The notes below the pieces were generated by a model. The model was not told the origin of the DNA and did no database searches. It saw only the letters and a list, made by a program, of their open reading frames with translations. A stretch of DNA of 64,000 nucleotides from Buxus sempervirens. Its lineage: Eukaryota > Streptophyta > Magnoliopsida > Buxales > Buxaceae. This document shows, piece by piece, positions 24,055-36,095 of this stretch. The stretch spans positions 26,526,766 through 26,590,765 of the forward strand of contig OX387184.1 of the NCBI GenBank assembly GCA_947561395.2, in the 5' to 3' direction. The stretch's first letter is position 1, and every line of letters begins with the position of its first letter. Both the position numbers and the translations under genes were made by a program.

Positions 24055-24611
24055 CACTCCATTTCCTCTGTTAGAATGAAGGGCACGAGAACTAGGTGAT
24101 TTTGACAAAACGAAGGCCTTCAAGCTTCGAAGCTTACTTCCTTCCTCCCCAACCCAACGATTTCAAGCCACTATTACACTATTAGTCTGAACAAACGAAG
24201 GGCGCAAGAGTGAGAGTTTTTTTTTTAAAATACGACTTAACTGGTACATTTGCAATCTATTTCGTCTACGAGTTTCGCCGTATATTCATTAATTTTTTTA
24301 TTTTCAATTCGTTTTTTTTTGTCATTGATTGCTTTAAGTAATGAACATTGGCGATAATGTCTGATTTGGCTTGATTTTGTTTGGGGGAGTTTGCGAGGGT
24401 AAATTGCAGAACAAAATCATTTGTACCACAATATTCCAGAAGTGAAAATATTAAATTGATTTGTGGATATAATCTGTACCCCAATAGTAAGCGCAGTGCC
24501 GTATTACCAACATGTTCCTCATATTGCCATGGGCATGCATATGTCTGTTAATGTGCAGGACAAGTTTGACTACAATGGAAACTACTGGACCATCATCAAC
24601 AGGAAGAAAAC
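24055..24611. other. Intergenic DNA left of foldback element FB1
   Basis: No gene is established. The end of the stretch (about 24556-24640) reads open as DKFDYNGNYWTIINRKK and ends at a GTAAAG donor-like sequence, so it may be an old exon running into the FB1 arm. I do not recognise the peptide. Confidence 0.3.
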
Positions 24612-25325
24612 GCCGGCGCAACAGTTGGCTACACTTTAGGTAAAGTTTCCTTCACTTGTTTATTTGTTTTGTTCTACAAGCAAGCATGGAAGCAATCCAC
24701 TAAATTTCTTTTTTACTTTCTATAAGTTTGGGTATGGTTATCAATATGACAGTTATTTTAATTCCTTTTACATCCTTGTAATCCTTAAATGATATTTGTG
24801 TAATTCTATTAAAGTTTTTAATGCTTTCTTGACTCCTAAATCTATGTACATTTGTTTTGTGACAGTTTTTGGATTTACAACAAGATATTTTTGAAAAATT
24901 ACTGGACAACATCATGGCAGAGAAATGGAAATCAATGTTGGGCTACGAACAGTGTGTAAGCACCTCATTTTTGCACCCTTCTTAAAAGGCAGAAAGAAAG
25001 AAAGCAAAATCCTAAAAGAAAGGCCAAAACCCTGAGGGGCAAAAGTTGACTTTTTGATCAAGTGATAATTGACCACCTTGCTCTATCCCAGTGAATAGAG
25101 AATCCCGACATGATTCCAACGCAACTGAGTTTGCTGGAATCGGAGCTCGGATGGAGAAGATATGAGCAAAACAATCCCAGGGGCAAATCAGTCAAAGCTA
25201 AAATATCTTAATTAAACTAATTAAGATAAATGGGAAATAATAGAAATTGGGGAAGTCTAATTCATCTGAGTGGGCGGCTGAGTCACCTCAGCCATCAACT
25301 CAACCAAAAAAGGGGAAGAAAAGCC

Positions 25326-25598
25326 GCGACCATACTTCATATGCGGTCGCTTCGCAACCGCATTTGAAGTGCGGTCGATTTTTCAGCCACCGCTCGCGCG
25401 AGCCAATCAGCGCAAACAACGCGCGAAAAGTAACCGCACTGTTGCATGGTTCGTCAGTCTATGCCTGCGCGAGTTTGTCCCCTAATCATTACTGAAAAGA
25501 CAGGGCCAAAACCGCACATACCCTGCGGTTTTGACCAAACCGTACAGTATGTGCGGTTACTGTTCATTTTCGACCAAACCGCACTGAGTATGCGGTTT
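25326..25598 (+). promoter_or_regulatory. U3 array of five 7-nt-loop hairpins in LTR copy b
   Basis: The hairpins are GCGACCATA / TGCGGTCGC (25326-25350), GCAACCGCA / TGCGGTCGA (25354-25378, loop TTTGAAG), AAAACCGCA / TGCGGTTTT (25508-25532, perfect 9 bp), AAACCGTA / TGCGGTTA (25537-25559) and AAACCGCA / TGCGGTTT (25576-25598). Every loop is 7 nt. The array ends 13 bp before the TATA box. Confidence 0.8.
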
Positions 25599-27403
25599 TA
25601 TCCCAGTTTTCTATAAAAGCAAAATCCGAACATGGGACAGGGGTTGGCTTCTTCTGGCTGATCTCCACTGCTTCTCCCCCATTGCCCTTGATCCGAAATC
25701 CTTCTTTTTTTGCCCTCCTTGCCTCCCAAGCCACCCAAACAACCTCCTAAGCCCATTCTACCCTTACTTCCTCTCATCTTCTTCACTCCCACCCAAGAAG
25801 GAAGGGGAGGAGTTGCTACTGCTGCTGGAGAAAGGTGATCCAACACCTTTCTTGGCTTCAAGGGAGTCTCTACACTGCACAAGGGTTCCTAAAACCCCAA
25901 GGTATTACTCCCCATTACATTTTGTGTTACATATATGAAAATGAATGCATTTCATGATGTTTCATGAGTTGGTTCCTCCCATGCTCCAAATAAGTTTTCA
26001 AAGTGGTTTGTATGTGTGATTGCTCTCGTTTTCATGACTTGGAATCTCCCATGGCAAGAGGGGAACCACACGCATAGTCCTTGGAGGAGATGAGAGTTCT
26101 TTTATTTACATTTTAGGTCACCTTAGTTGCTGTTTTGGGTGTTCATAATGGTTCTTAAGGGGAGTGTGTTCCCCCATGAATGATCGTCTAATGTAACCCC
26201 ACATAATCCCCCCTCTCTATCCCTTCTTTTAATAATTTTCTTTATCATATTATGACATGCTGCCCCAGTACCTTGTATGCCATGAAATATGCGTGTGCTA
26301 GGTTAGATTTTCTTTCCATCTTAAGATTGCATGCCCCCTTATTTTCCCTTGTACATGCTGATGTCCCATACCATTAACATGACCTCTCATACTAGCTGTT
26401 TTGTCATGTTCTCACCCCCCTGAACCTCCTAGGTTCAGCTTGTTGGCATCACGCATTAGGATTATGGTAAACCCCCCATTATCTTGCTTTGTTGGGATTC
26501 ATTTAAGCACATACATGCATTGTTATTTGCCTATGGATTTTGTGTTCCCTTTGTACCTTGCATGACTTGTCTAATGCGTTTCCAGCATGTTTAGGTTTCA
26601 GTAAGTTAAATGAAAGAGCTTGGTTTGGCCGGATGTTGACTAAGGATCGGCCTATTGGGCCTCCTTATTTCTCCTTCTCTCATAAGAAATGGAGTGGTCA
26701 TCAAGAGAACCGAAATAGGGACACCTAGATCCCTGTTTCACTGGTGGTTGTGACCCAAATAGGATAAGGCACGACCCCAGCCTTCTCCTCCTTTCCTTGA
26801 TTCCAAAAATTCCGAAAGGAGACCAAAATAGGGTTTCCTCCCACTCTCTGAACCACCGTGAGCCCACATAGGGGCCTACATGACTGCTGGAACCAAGGTT
26901 TTGAATTTCGATGCACCTGGGCGTCCCGCCCAGGGCACCGAACGGCATTTCGTCGGCTTGCCGTCGATTCGCCGGAAAACCAATTTTCCTGTGGTTTCTG
27001 GCGAATTGACCGAAATTTCAACAGATACACACAAGTGTGCTTTTTTCCCCCCAAAAAAATGCTAAATTTTACAACAACTCAACAAGCATAAGTTATATAC
27101 TTCAAAATTGCACTTAAATTACCATAAGCATCAATACTATATCTCAGAAATCATGAAAACACAATGTGGCATCACTGGCATGTAAATGTAATGATCGGGC
27201 GGCCTATCGGGGTGATGCCTGTGTTCGCTGTGTTTAAACTTTAAACTTTAAATAAAAAATAACAAAGAGGATCCAAATTTTAAATTAAACTAAAACAACA
27301 ATATATAAAGTAAAAAACATATAATCATACCGTCAAATCAGACATGAAATGAATGACGTGGTGGCTCAAACCCTGATCTCTCGCCAATAAAATGACAGTA
27401 GCG

Positions 27404-30400
27404 CTTCTATCCCATCCGAAATATGTATTCTCTCTTATATGCACGGACATGTTGCTCATACTCCTCCTGTGTCATGTAAGCCATGATACCAACTGGAGGG
27501 AAATCATCATAATAGTAGCACGGCTCTTGCTCTGTTGGTGACGGAGGAGACGGCGCAGGATAACCGGGATGCTCCCCTACTGCTGTAACTCCAATACCAA
27601 TAGGTACAACAGGCATAGGATAATAGCCGTGCGGATATGGATTCACTAGAAAGATCCCAAATGGATCAGATGTCTGCATGTGTGCTCCAGGATATCCGTA
27701 TGATGTACTGTAACTACTACTATCTGATGAATCTGCTGGCCCAAGCTGCTAAGGATAGTAGGCTGGATAGTGTCCCTGGGTCAGTTGTGGTGGATAGTGA
27801 GGTTACTGCTCTCCATAAGAACTCGATGATCCTCCAACATCTAAAGATTCGAAACTCTGTGCCACGGAGGACGAGTCATCGTGCATCCCTGTATGCTGTC
27901 TCTCCTTGCCTTTCCTCCTCTGAAAGGAATATCCCCCACTCTCATCACGATCTCTATCTCTGTGGTCAGTATCCTGTGTGGTATGATGGAAAGCCGCCTC
28001 TCCAGTAAATGGGCTCAACCCCGGGCCACTGGTGCCAACACCACCATAAGGTCCATAACCACCACTAGCACCACCATCTCCATGATCATCATCTGAAGAT
28101 TCGGACTCATCCTCATCATTTGTCTCCCCCTCAATGTCCTCATCAGTCTCCTCCTCCTCCTCCTCCTCCTCTGACAATGAAACATGCCTACGGGCTGGGA
28201 CTGGGGCTGGTGTCGTCTCAGTAGCGGAAGAAGGAACAACTCTGATGAGGTTATCCAATGAGTCTTCGCGAACCTCCCCCCTCTCCTCCTCCATAGCTGC
28301 GTCTACATCGATGCCCAACTCTGCTGCAGCCTGTGATATGACTGGGCTAGGACTACGATCAGGCTAATCCATCTCAACACATCTAACCCACTCTACAAAT
28401 GGATCCTCGTCATCGACTTCATTACTGAATAACAAATCCAAAGGATCCTTCACAGTCGCGCCAGCGGTGCCGTGCTCTATCTCTAACTGCTTCGTCCTCA
28501 GCCTCATGTTATAATGGCAAAAGACCAACTTCTGTAACCTCTGATAAGCTAACCGGTTCCTCTGCTTCGTGTGTATGAGTGCGAACGTACTCCAATTGCA
28601 CTCACAAGCAGAAGAGGATGCTGTCTGAGCCAATATTCGACACGCTAACTTCCTCAGTGTAGGGGCACTTGTGCCATGCATCGCCCACCATTCACCTGGA
28701 TTTACAAATAGAAAATATTAAAATTTATTTAGAAATTAGAAATTTAAAATATTAATATTCATAATCCCTTGTCACTTACACGGCATCATCTTGTTCCTCA
28801 ACACAATCGCCGTAGTCAACCCGAATGAGCCCATCGCATCTCTAAATTGTATCAGCTGGTAGTGGAATAATTTGAAATGGTCAATACTTAATAATTAATA
28901 TAACTATTAAGAAGAAGTGATATCCATAACATAAGTGAAGTTAAATGCTACGGCCCCTACCTCGTTTCCAAAATCCCCAACTGATTCTGAATGGGGGTCC
29001 AACTTCAGGAAAACCTCGTGGACACGAGCGCAGAGATCGTGTTGTGCGCCAAGATTATCCTTATAATGATATTTGGGATTCAAATAATACGTTACATTGA
29101 CGATTACAAGAAAAAACATTAGTACAATAATTAAAATATAATTATAAACATGATTCAACATAAAATGATTCAAATAAAATTTAATTATACCTGCTGCATG
29201 CAAAGGATGACCTAGCGACTTGTACCATCTGTCGTTAACAATCTTCAGTATCCACTAATGTGATTTGGGTGCTGCGGCCTTAATCTGAGCTTTCATCACC
29301 GCCATACACTTATAAATGGATCCTATGGTAGGATAGGAATCTGTGTCAAGTAGCCGCAGTATACGGTATATGGGGTACAATCTAGCAATCAACTCTCGCA
29401 CATGCTCCCAAAAAGTACTGGACAAAACAATGTCCTCTACTCTCCTCCCGGTCTCTTTGTGACTCTGAGCACAACTCGTCCAATCGTCACTGGTAAATAG
29501 AGATCTCAATCCCTGCCTGTGGCTCAGAATACTATCCAATGCAATATAATTCGTACCGAATCTGGTAATCCCCGGCCGAACTATGTCTCCACCACATCTC
29601 TCTCTCATCTTCGCTAGTACAAAATTATGGTTGTACACAAATGTGGTGAGTGCTCGTGCATCCTTCAATGTCGTCAGCACGTGACTTCTCTTGCCAATCT
29701 CCTCTAGCATCAAGTCAGTGCAATGTGCAGCACAGGGCGCCCAATACAGGTTATACCACCTCTGTAATGTCTCGCCGGCTTTCCTGAACGCACTGGCACT
29801 GTCTGTCACAATCTGAACGACGTTCTCAGGGCCAACCTCCTGTACCACGCTCTCTAATAAGCTAGTAATATAGGGCGCATCCTTGATATTGTGTGATGCG
29901 TCAACAGATCTCAAGAACACTGCCTTGTCTCTACAATACACCATGAAATTGATGATAGACAGTTTAGTAGGACCTGTCCATCTATCACACATGATCGTAA
30001 CTCTAAACTGCTCCTAGTGGGGTCGTAGCGATGTAATAAACTCTCTCATCTCTGCCTCCTCCTGATCCAAGTACGTACCCATAATCTCCCGTGGCGTAGG
30101 AGGCAAGACTCCCTGACCCGACTCCTGGATAACATCGACCATGTTCTTGAAATGGGGGCTCACTGCTACATTCACTGGAATGTGATTGAAGATAAAAAAT
30201 TTTGATATAAACTTCCCCATTTTCTCCCTGACAGTGCCCTTGCTCTACACATCCTTCAATTTCTTCTGCTTGGCACTAGATGAACGCCACATACTCGGCT
30301 CCATAGGATAATCGGGCATCCTGGTGCTAGGTCCAGCCCCAGCCCCATGTCTAGAACTAGGAGTAGGAGCATCAACATCAGCTACACCTGCATCTCCTCT

Positions 30401-30929
30401 AGAAGTACCACCCCTGTGAAATCCATGCCTCGCAGCCTCTACCCTCTCAAACTCAGACTGCAACGATGCTTGCACTGAGGCTCTGAATGCTGCCCTCTCT
30501 CTCTCTCTCTGCCATATATTCGGCTGGGTACACCATATCATCATCGTCATCAATATCAGGAGCCACAGAGGGTTGGATAGGCTCTGCCAATCTACGTCTA
30601 ACCTCCTCCCGTGCATGCCTCTTCCCCTCCCTAGCTGCACTCCCTGATGCCAAGTGCTCTTGCATCAGCCTCTTAACCTCTGGAGGGACTTGACGACAGT
30701 TGGCCACGTTACTGTAGCCATGTGCCAAATGCTGCTTCAACCGTGATACTCCACCACCCTTTATGACTTGGTGGCAATAGTTGCAGACCGTCTTATTTCT
30801 GTCTCCCTCGAATCTCGTGCAATGGGCCCAACCAATATCCTGCCTCCTATCACCATCTCTGCCCTCTCCACTACCACTGCCAGATGCCATACTGTCTATC
30901 CGTCTGACTGTCTCTAACAGACTAACCAA
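27404..30929 (-). pseudogene. hAT transposase, decayed, multi-exon
   Basis: In order on the minus strand: a BED-type zinc finger (CTRFEGDRNKTVCNYC...LKQHLA, about 30860-30740); a linker; a DUF659-type catalytic region with IMCDRWTG and IVTDSASAF (about 30220-29255); a segment ending NDRWYKSLGHPLHAAG; short exons including 28855-28780; and a C-terminal hAT dimerisation domain from 28695 (EWWAMHG, then CNWSTFALIHTKQRN). A long acidic and Y/P-rich tail continues in frame to 27404. In-frame stops lie at 30245, 30014, 29255, 28364, 27803 and 27749, and a frameshift at the GA repeat near 30500. The enzyme would cut and paste the element in the nucleus; this copy is inactive. Confidence 0.88.
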
Positions 30930-31059
30930 GAAGTACTACACTGGAATCCGAACACTTGCACAAACGCACAGTAAGTCAATAACAGAGCACAATAACAAAT
31001 TATAAATATTAATCCACATTAGACAATGCGAACATTACCAACTAATTATAATTTCTTAT

Positions 31060-31870
31060 TTATAATTTATAAACTATATTATTATTTATGAATAATTTGG
31101 GATTAATTAATTCGAAAAATCATAATTATATAAAAAATTATTAAAACTTTGATTCTTCAAAATAAATTGTTCTATAAAGACTATAATATACAAATTATCT
31201 TTAGGAATTTAATTTGCGTACTTATATTTTTTTATTAATTTTATGAATAATTAACTAATTTTCGGATTAATTAATTCAAAAAAATCATAAATACATAAAA
31301 AATTAAATAAATTCCGATTTCTTAACATAAATCATTCTACAATAAATAAATCAATTTCATGAATTTAATTTGAGTATTTATCTTTTTTTATTAATTTTAT
31401 TAATAACTAATTAATTTTCGGATTAATTAATTCCAAAAAATAAAAAATATATAAAAAATTATATAAACTCCAATTATTTAACATAAATCATTCTACAATA
31501 ACAAAATCAATTTTATGAATTTAATTTGAGTATTTATCTTTTTTATTAATTTTATTAATAACTAATTAATTTTCAGATTAATTAATTCCAAAAAATCAAA
31601 AATATATAAAAAAATTATATAAACTCCAATTATTTAACATAAATCATTCTACAATAACTAAATCAATTTTATGAATTTAATTTGAGTATTTATCTTTTTT
31701 ACTAATTTTATTAATAATTAATTAATTTTCGGATTAATTAATTCCAAAAAAATCAAAAATACATAAAAATTTATATAAACTCAAATTTCTTAACATAAAT
31801 AATTCTATAATAAATAAATCAATTTTATGAATTAAATTTGGCAACTTATCTATTTTCTTCTTTTTATAAA
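31060..31870. repeat. About five AT-rich tandem repeats of ~158 bp
   Basis: The phrases TTAATTTTCGGATTAATTAA, ATAAATCATTCTACAATAA and GAATTTAATTTGAGTATTTATC recur about every 158 bp. The middle copies are the most alike. The block lies inside the hAT element between its end and the transposase start, and has no coding content. Confidence 0.8.
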
Positions 31871-31932
31871 TAATATATCAATTTTCGGATTTAAAAATTA
31901 AAAACAAATTTAATTTTCTAAAAAATTAATTC

Positions 31933-32122
31933 GGGGGCACCCATTTGTAGATCGAGTGTCCCCATATAACATATATAATTATCAAATTCAACAACCTTAT
32001 TTATCTAATTTAAATGAATAAAAAAGAAATTATATGCATTTTCGACACAAATAATTGCAAAAAATATATTTTTTGTGCAAAAAATAAAACGCCGACACCC
32101 ATCTGTAGATCGGGTGTCGGAC
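31933..32122. repeat. Two related hairpins with changed stems in the hAT element
   Basis: At about 32092-32121, CCGACACCC pairs with GGGTGTCGG around ATCTGTAGATC. At about 31933-31961, GGGGGCACCC and GAGTGTCCCC flank ATTTGTAGATC. The loops are alike, while the outer stem bases differ in a way that mostly keeps pairing. Confidence 0.5.
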
Positions 32123-32518
32123 TTCAACATATAATAAAATCAAGCCATTCCAGAAGCTTTACATCAAAAAATTTTGAAAAAAACGACCTTACCCCAAGGT
32201 GTGCGATGAACGTGGCTTTAATCTCCTCCAAATCCACAAAACCTTGGCTCAAAGCACTTTAATCCCTTTATATTATGAAAAACGAGCCTAATCCACTCAA
32301 AAATTGAGCCAAAAAGCATACGGCGTCACCCCCTTCGTCCCCCTTTTTCTGATTTGCAGGTCGATTTGGGCGAAATTTCTCCCAAATCGACCGGTGCGTC
32401 GTTAAAATGCCGCGTGCACATGTGCGAAACGCACACGTGCGCACGTTTCGGTTTCAAAAAAAATGCCGACTGCCTCCGAGTGAAATTTCGCTCGGCACGG
32501 TTGGCATTTCGAAAAATA

Positions 32519-32571
32519 TCGCTGGGGGCACGACCCCAGCGATTTCCCCCGGCGAAACGCATCGCCGGGGG
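32519..32571. repeat. Two strong hairpins near the hAT end
   Basis: TCGCTGGGG / CCCCAGCGA (32519-32542) and CCCCCGGCGA / TCGCCGGGGG (32546-32571) stand next to each other, 33 bp from the transposon end. The other end has CCTGGGCG / CGCCCAGG (26916-26934). Subterminal motifs of this kind often bind hAT transposases. Confidence 0.7.
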
Positions 32572-33854
32572 TCTCTTGACCGAAATTTCGGATTTAAAAC
32601 CTTGGCTGGAACACCCTGGAGAGAAGCCGAGCTAAATCCTGAGGCCATTTTGGCCTTTTCTGGATTTTTCGGCCCGAACCGCATACTCAGAGCGATTCGG
32701 GCGAAACCGCACATGTTCTGCTGTTGGGCCTAGTAAGCCCTCATTTTTGCTTCTCTTGGGCCTACGCCCTACTTGGCATTCCCATGGGCCTTCCAACGAT
32801 GCCCATATCAGACCCAGATCACCTAACTAATCCCGATAAAATCAAATAAAGGAACCCACACAACTTTGGTGGTCCCCCTCCAGACCAATAAAATATGCAT
32901 GCTGGCATAGAAGCAGGGTGAGTTTAGAATTGAGTTGACTTGCAAACCAGGAAAACTAATGGGACCCGTCACTCAACGGGGCGGACCGGGGTGTTTACGG
33001 ACTTCCCCGGACCGTAACCGAGCCCTTTCTCAGAATCTCAAGCCGTAGACCAAAATAGATATCCTTAGGGCATCCAGGTGTCTGCCTCCACCCCATCAGG
33101 CAGTGGCGACTCCTTTTTTCCCGTTTTACCCTTTAGGAGGCGCACACACCTTTTTCGTGCACCTTCGCCGGTGCGACCATGCGCACATAGTGAACATAGT
33201 CAACTGTTTATTTTTAACAAGCATTGACAACAACTCCAACTCAAGCCCACATTTGCAGCCTAAAAAATAAGGATTGAATTGTTCGTAAATGACTTTTGCT
33301 AATGAGTGGAGATGGTTGAAAATTTAGGTCTCTGTCTGTAAAGGAAGATGAATGTAAACTTTTGCTTAGTTTCGCAATACCACACTTATATTTAGATGCT
33401 TGAGGCTTGGTTAACTATTGGATAGTAGCAAAGAAATGCAGATCAAGGCTTTATTTGAAGGCAATGTTAGTCATCTCTGTTTTTAGTTATTTTCTTGTAA
33501 TGCCATGTCAATACTTTTGTAATATACAGCCTTTTTCTTTTCCCATTAACATCGCTATATTTTTACGTAATTTTAGGCTATAGAGTTAGTTTCAAGCATC
33601 TTTCACACGAAGATCATCTACGCCTTTGGTTTTTTTCCTATTGCCAATTTTAGGCTATAAAATTTTGGAAAATCACATGTATCATTACGGAGCAAAAGAA
33701 AAATTAATAAAATTAATTGACAAGAAAATTTAGATAGGTTAAAATTAATCTTTTAGGCTTTTTAACTATGGCAAAGGTTAAAATTAATGACATTAATAAT
33801 AATCGGATATACAGATTTAAATAATCAAAAAAATTTAGACTTTATAAAGTCCTT

Positions 33855-34540
33855 TCATGCTTGGTTACAAGTCCACTCATGCATGTTTATAAGTCCACTC
33901 ATGCCTAGTTACAAGTCCTCTCATGCCTAGTTTTACAAGTCCTCTCATGCCTGGTTACAAGTCTACTCATACTTGGTTACAAGTCCTCTCATGCCTGGTT
34001 ACAAGTCCACTCATGTTTGGTTACAAGTCCTCACATGCCTGGTCACAAGTCCACTCATGCCTGGTTACAAGTCCTCTCATGTTTGGTTACAAGTCCTCTC
34101 ATGCCTGGTTACAAGTCCACTCATGCCTGATTACAAGTCCACTCATGCCTTGTTACAATTCCACTCATGCCTGGTTACAAGTCCTCTCATGCCTGGTCAC
34201 AAGTCCACTCATGCCTGATTACAAGTCCTCACATGCTTGGTTACAAGTCCACTCATGCCTGGTTACAAGTCCTCTCATGCCTGGTCACAAGTCCACTCAT
34301 GCCTGATTACAAGTCCTCACATGCCTGGTTACAAGTCCACTCATGCCTGATTACAAGTGCACTCATTCATAGTTACAAGTCCTTTCATGTTTGGTTACAA
34401 GTCCTCTCATGCCTGGTCACAAGTCCTCTCATGCTTGGTGACAAGTCCACTCATGCCTGATTACAAGTCCTCACATGCCTGGTTACAAGTCCACTCATGC
34501 CTAGTTACAAGTCCTCTCATGCCTGGTTACAAGTCCTCAC
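33855..34540. repeat. Array of ~31 tandem 22-bp repeats, left arm of FB1
   Basis: The unit is about TTACAAGTCCACTCATGCC plus TGG, with CCA/CCT variants. The unit is 22 bp, so all three frames stay open for long stretches; the apparent proteins of up to 127 residues are artefacts. The inverted array of about 16 units is at 34745-35110. Confidence 0.9.
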
Positions 34541-34744
34541 ATGTGTAAAGATTTCTCAAAAAAAAAAACCTAAGTATGACGACTTCTACATGGTTTGCGG
34601 CTACTCGAGCGGGAGAACCCAATTTCCATGATGTTTTTACTGATTTCTAGAAGATTTGTGCCCGCTCGAGCATCAAGCCATGATTTAACAAACTCAGAAA
34701 CCCCGAGAGTGAAGATTTTAAAGCGATTTGTGCCCGCTTGAGCG

Positions 34745-35110
34745 TCAAGGCATGCCAGGCATGAGATGACTTGTAACCAGGCATGAGTGGACTCGTAACC
34801 AGGCATGAGAGGACTCGTAACCAGGCATGTGAGGACTTGTAACCAAGCATGAGTGGACTCATAACCAGGCATGAGAGGACTTGTAACAAAGCATGAGAGG
34901 ACTTGTAACCTGGCATGTGAGGACTTGTAACCAGGTATAAGTGGACTTGTAAACAGGCATGAGAGGACTTGTAACCAGGCATGAGTGGACTTGTAACGAA
35001 ACATGAGCATGAGAGGACTTGTAACCAGGCATTTGAGGACTTATAACCAGGCATGAGAGGACTTGTAACCAGGCATGAGTGGACTTGTAACCAAGCATGA
35101 GAGAACTTTA
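34745..35110. repeat. Array of ~16 tandem 22-bp repeats, right arm of FB1
   Basis: This is the inverse of the left array: GGACTTGTAACCAGGCATGAG units. It is about half as long, so the arms have changed copy number since the element formed. Between the arrays (34550-34740) lies a unique centre with two copies of GATTTGTGCCCGCT. Confidence 0.9.
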
Positions 35111-36095
35111 TAAACTCTAAATTTTTTTGATTATTTAAATCTGTATATCTGGTTATTATTAGTGTCATTAATTTTAACCTTTGCCATAGTTAAAAAGCCT
35201 AAAAGATTAATTTTAACCTATCTAAATTTTATTGTCAATTAATTTTTCTTTTCCTCCATAATGATACATGTGATTTTCCAAAATTTAATAGCCTAAAATT
35301 GGCAATAGGAAAAAAACCAAAGGCGTAGACAATCTTTGTGTGAAAGATGCTTGCAACTAACTTTATAGCCTAAAATTACGTACAAATATAGCGATGTTAA
35401 TGGGAAAAGACAAAAGCCTTATATTACAAAAGTATTAACATGGCATTATAAGCAAATAACTAAAAACAGAGATGACTAACATTGCCTTCAAATAAAGCCT
35501 TGATCTGCATTTCTTTGCTACTATCCAATAGTTGACCAGGCCTCAAGCATCTATATATAAGTGTGGTATTGCAAAACTAAGCAAAAGTTTACATTAGTCT
35601 TCCTTTCACAAATAGAAACCTAAATTTTCAACCATCTCCACTCATTAGCAAAAGTCATTTACAAACAATTCAATCCTTATTTTTTAGGCTGCAAAGGTGG
35701 GTTTGAGTTGGAGTTGTTGTCAATGCTCATTAAAAATAATTAGTTGACTTTGTTCACTGTTCGTAACCCAACATTTATTTCCATTTCTCTGCCATGATGA
35801 TGTCCAGTAATTATTCTAAAATGTCTTGTTGTAAATCCAAAAACTGTCACAAAGCAAAAGTACATAGATTTAGGAGTCAAGAAAGCATTAAAAACTTTAA
35901 TAGAATTACACAAACATCAATTTAAGGATTACAAGGATGCAAAAGGAATTACAATAACCGTCATATTTACAACCATACCCAAACTTATAGAAAGTAAAAA
36001 AGAAATTTAGTGGATTGCTTCCATGCTTGCTTGTAGAACAAAACAAATAAACAAGTGAAGGAAACTTTACCTCAAGTGTAGCCGATTGTTACGGC

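Larger units (their letters stand above)
26894..32604 (-). mobile_element. hAT transposon, full length, 8-bp target duplication
   Basis: The ends are CAAGGTTTTGAATTTCG and the inverted CGGATTTAAAACCTTG. A perfect 8-bp duplication, GCTGGAAC (26886-26893 and 32605-32612), is the hallmark of hAT insertion. Subterminal GC-rich hairpins lie at both ends (26916-26934 and 32519-32571). It carries a minus-strand transposase gene (27404-30929) and, upstream of that, an AT-rich tandem-repeat block. The element inserted into an LTR, which itself lies in FB1. Premature stops mean it is no longer autonomous. Confidence 0.93.
24955..33187 (+). mobile_element. Solo LTR (copy b) split by a hAT transposon
   Basis: It starts TGTAAGCACCTCATTTTTGCACC and ends CATGCGCACA. 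The flanks are CAGTG (24950-24954) and TAGTG (33188-33192), a 5-bp duplication with one change. The inverse arm of FB1 shows the empty site, GAACAGTGAACA, confirming the limits. Removing the hAT element and its duplication leaves about 2.5 kb, close to the 2402 bp of copy c. The TATA box (CTATAAAAGC) is near 25611. Confidence 0.88.
24612..36095. mobile_element. Foldback element FB1 with nested insertions
   Basis: The left arm (24612-24954 plus 33193 to about 34545) is the inverse of the right arm (about 34745-36095). Matching landmarks include GGTAAAGTTTCC, GGATTTACAACAAGA, the TTTTAGGCTATA block and the arrays of 22-bp repeats. The left arm is split by an 8.2-kb insertion (solo LTR plus hAT). 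Without it the element would be about 3.2 kb. No terminal duplication is visible at the limits given, which are approximate. It has no transposase. Confidence 0.75.

Noticed and set aside
28015..28367. Serine- or arginine-rich open frames on both strands
   Set aside because: They are shadow frames of the acidic tail of the hAT transposase.
33855..34540. Regularly spaced short repeats that resemble a CRISPR array
   Set aside because: The units are contiguous and nearly identical with no variable spacers, and the same array appears inverted at 34745-35110. It is an arm of a plant foldback element.
33923..35168. Long overlapping open frames of up to 173 residues on both strands
   Set aside because: They are produced by tandem 22-bp repeats, which stay open in several frames at once. 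There is no domain, and the proteins are mere repeats.
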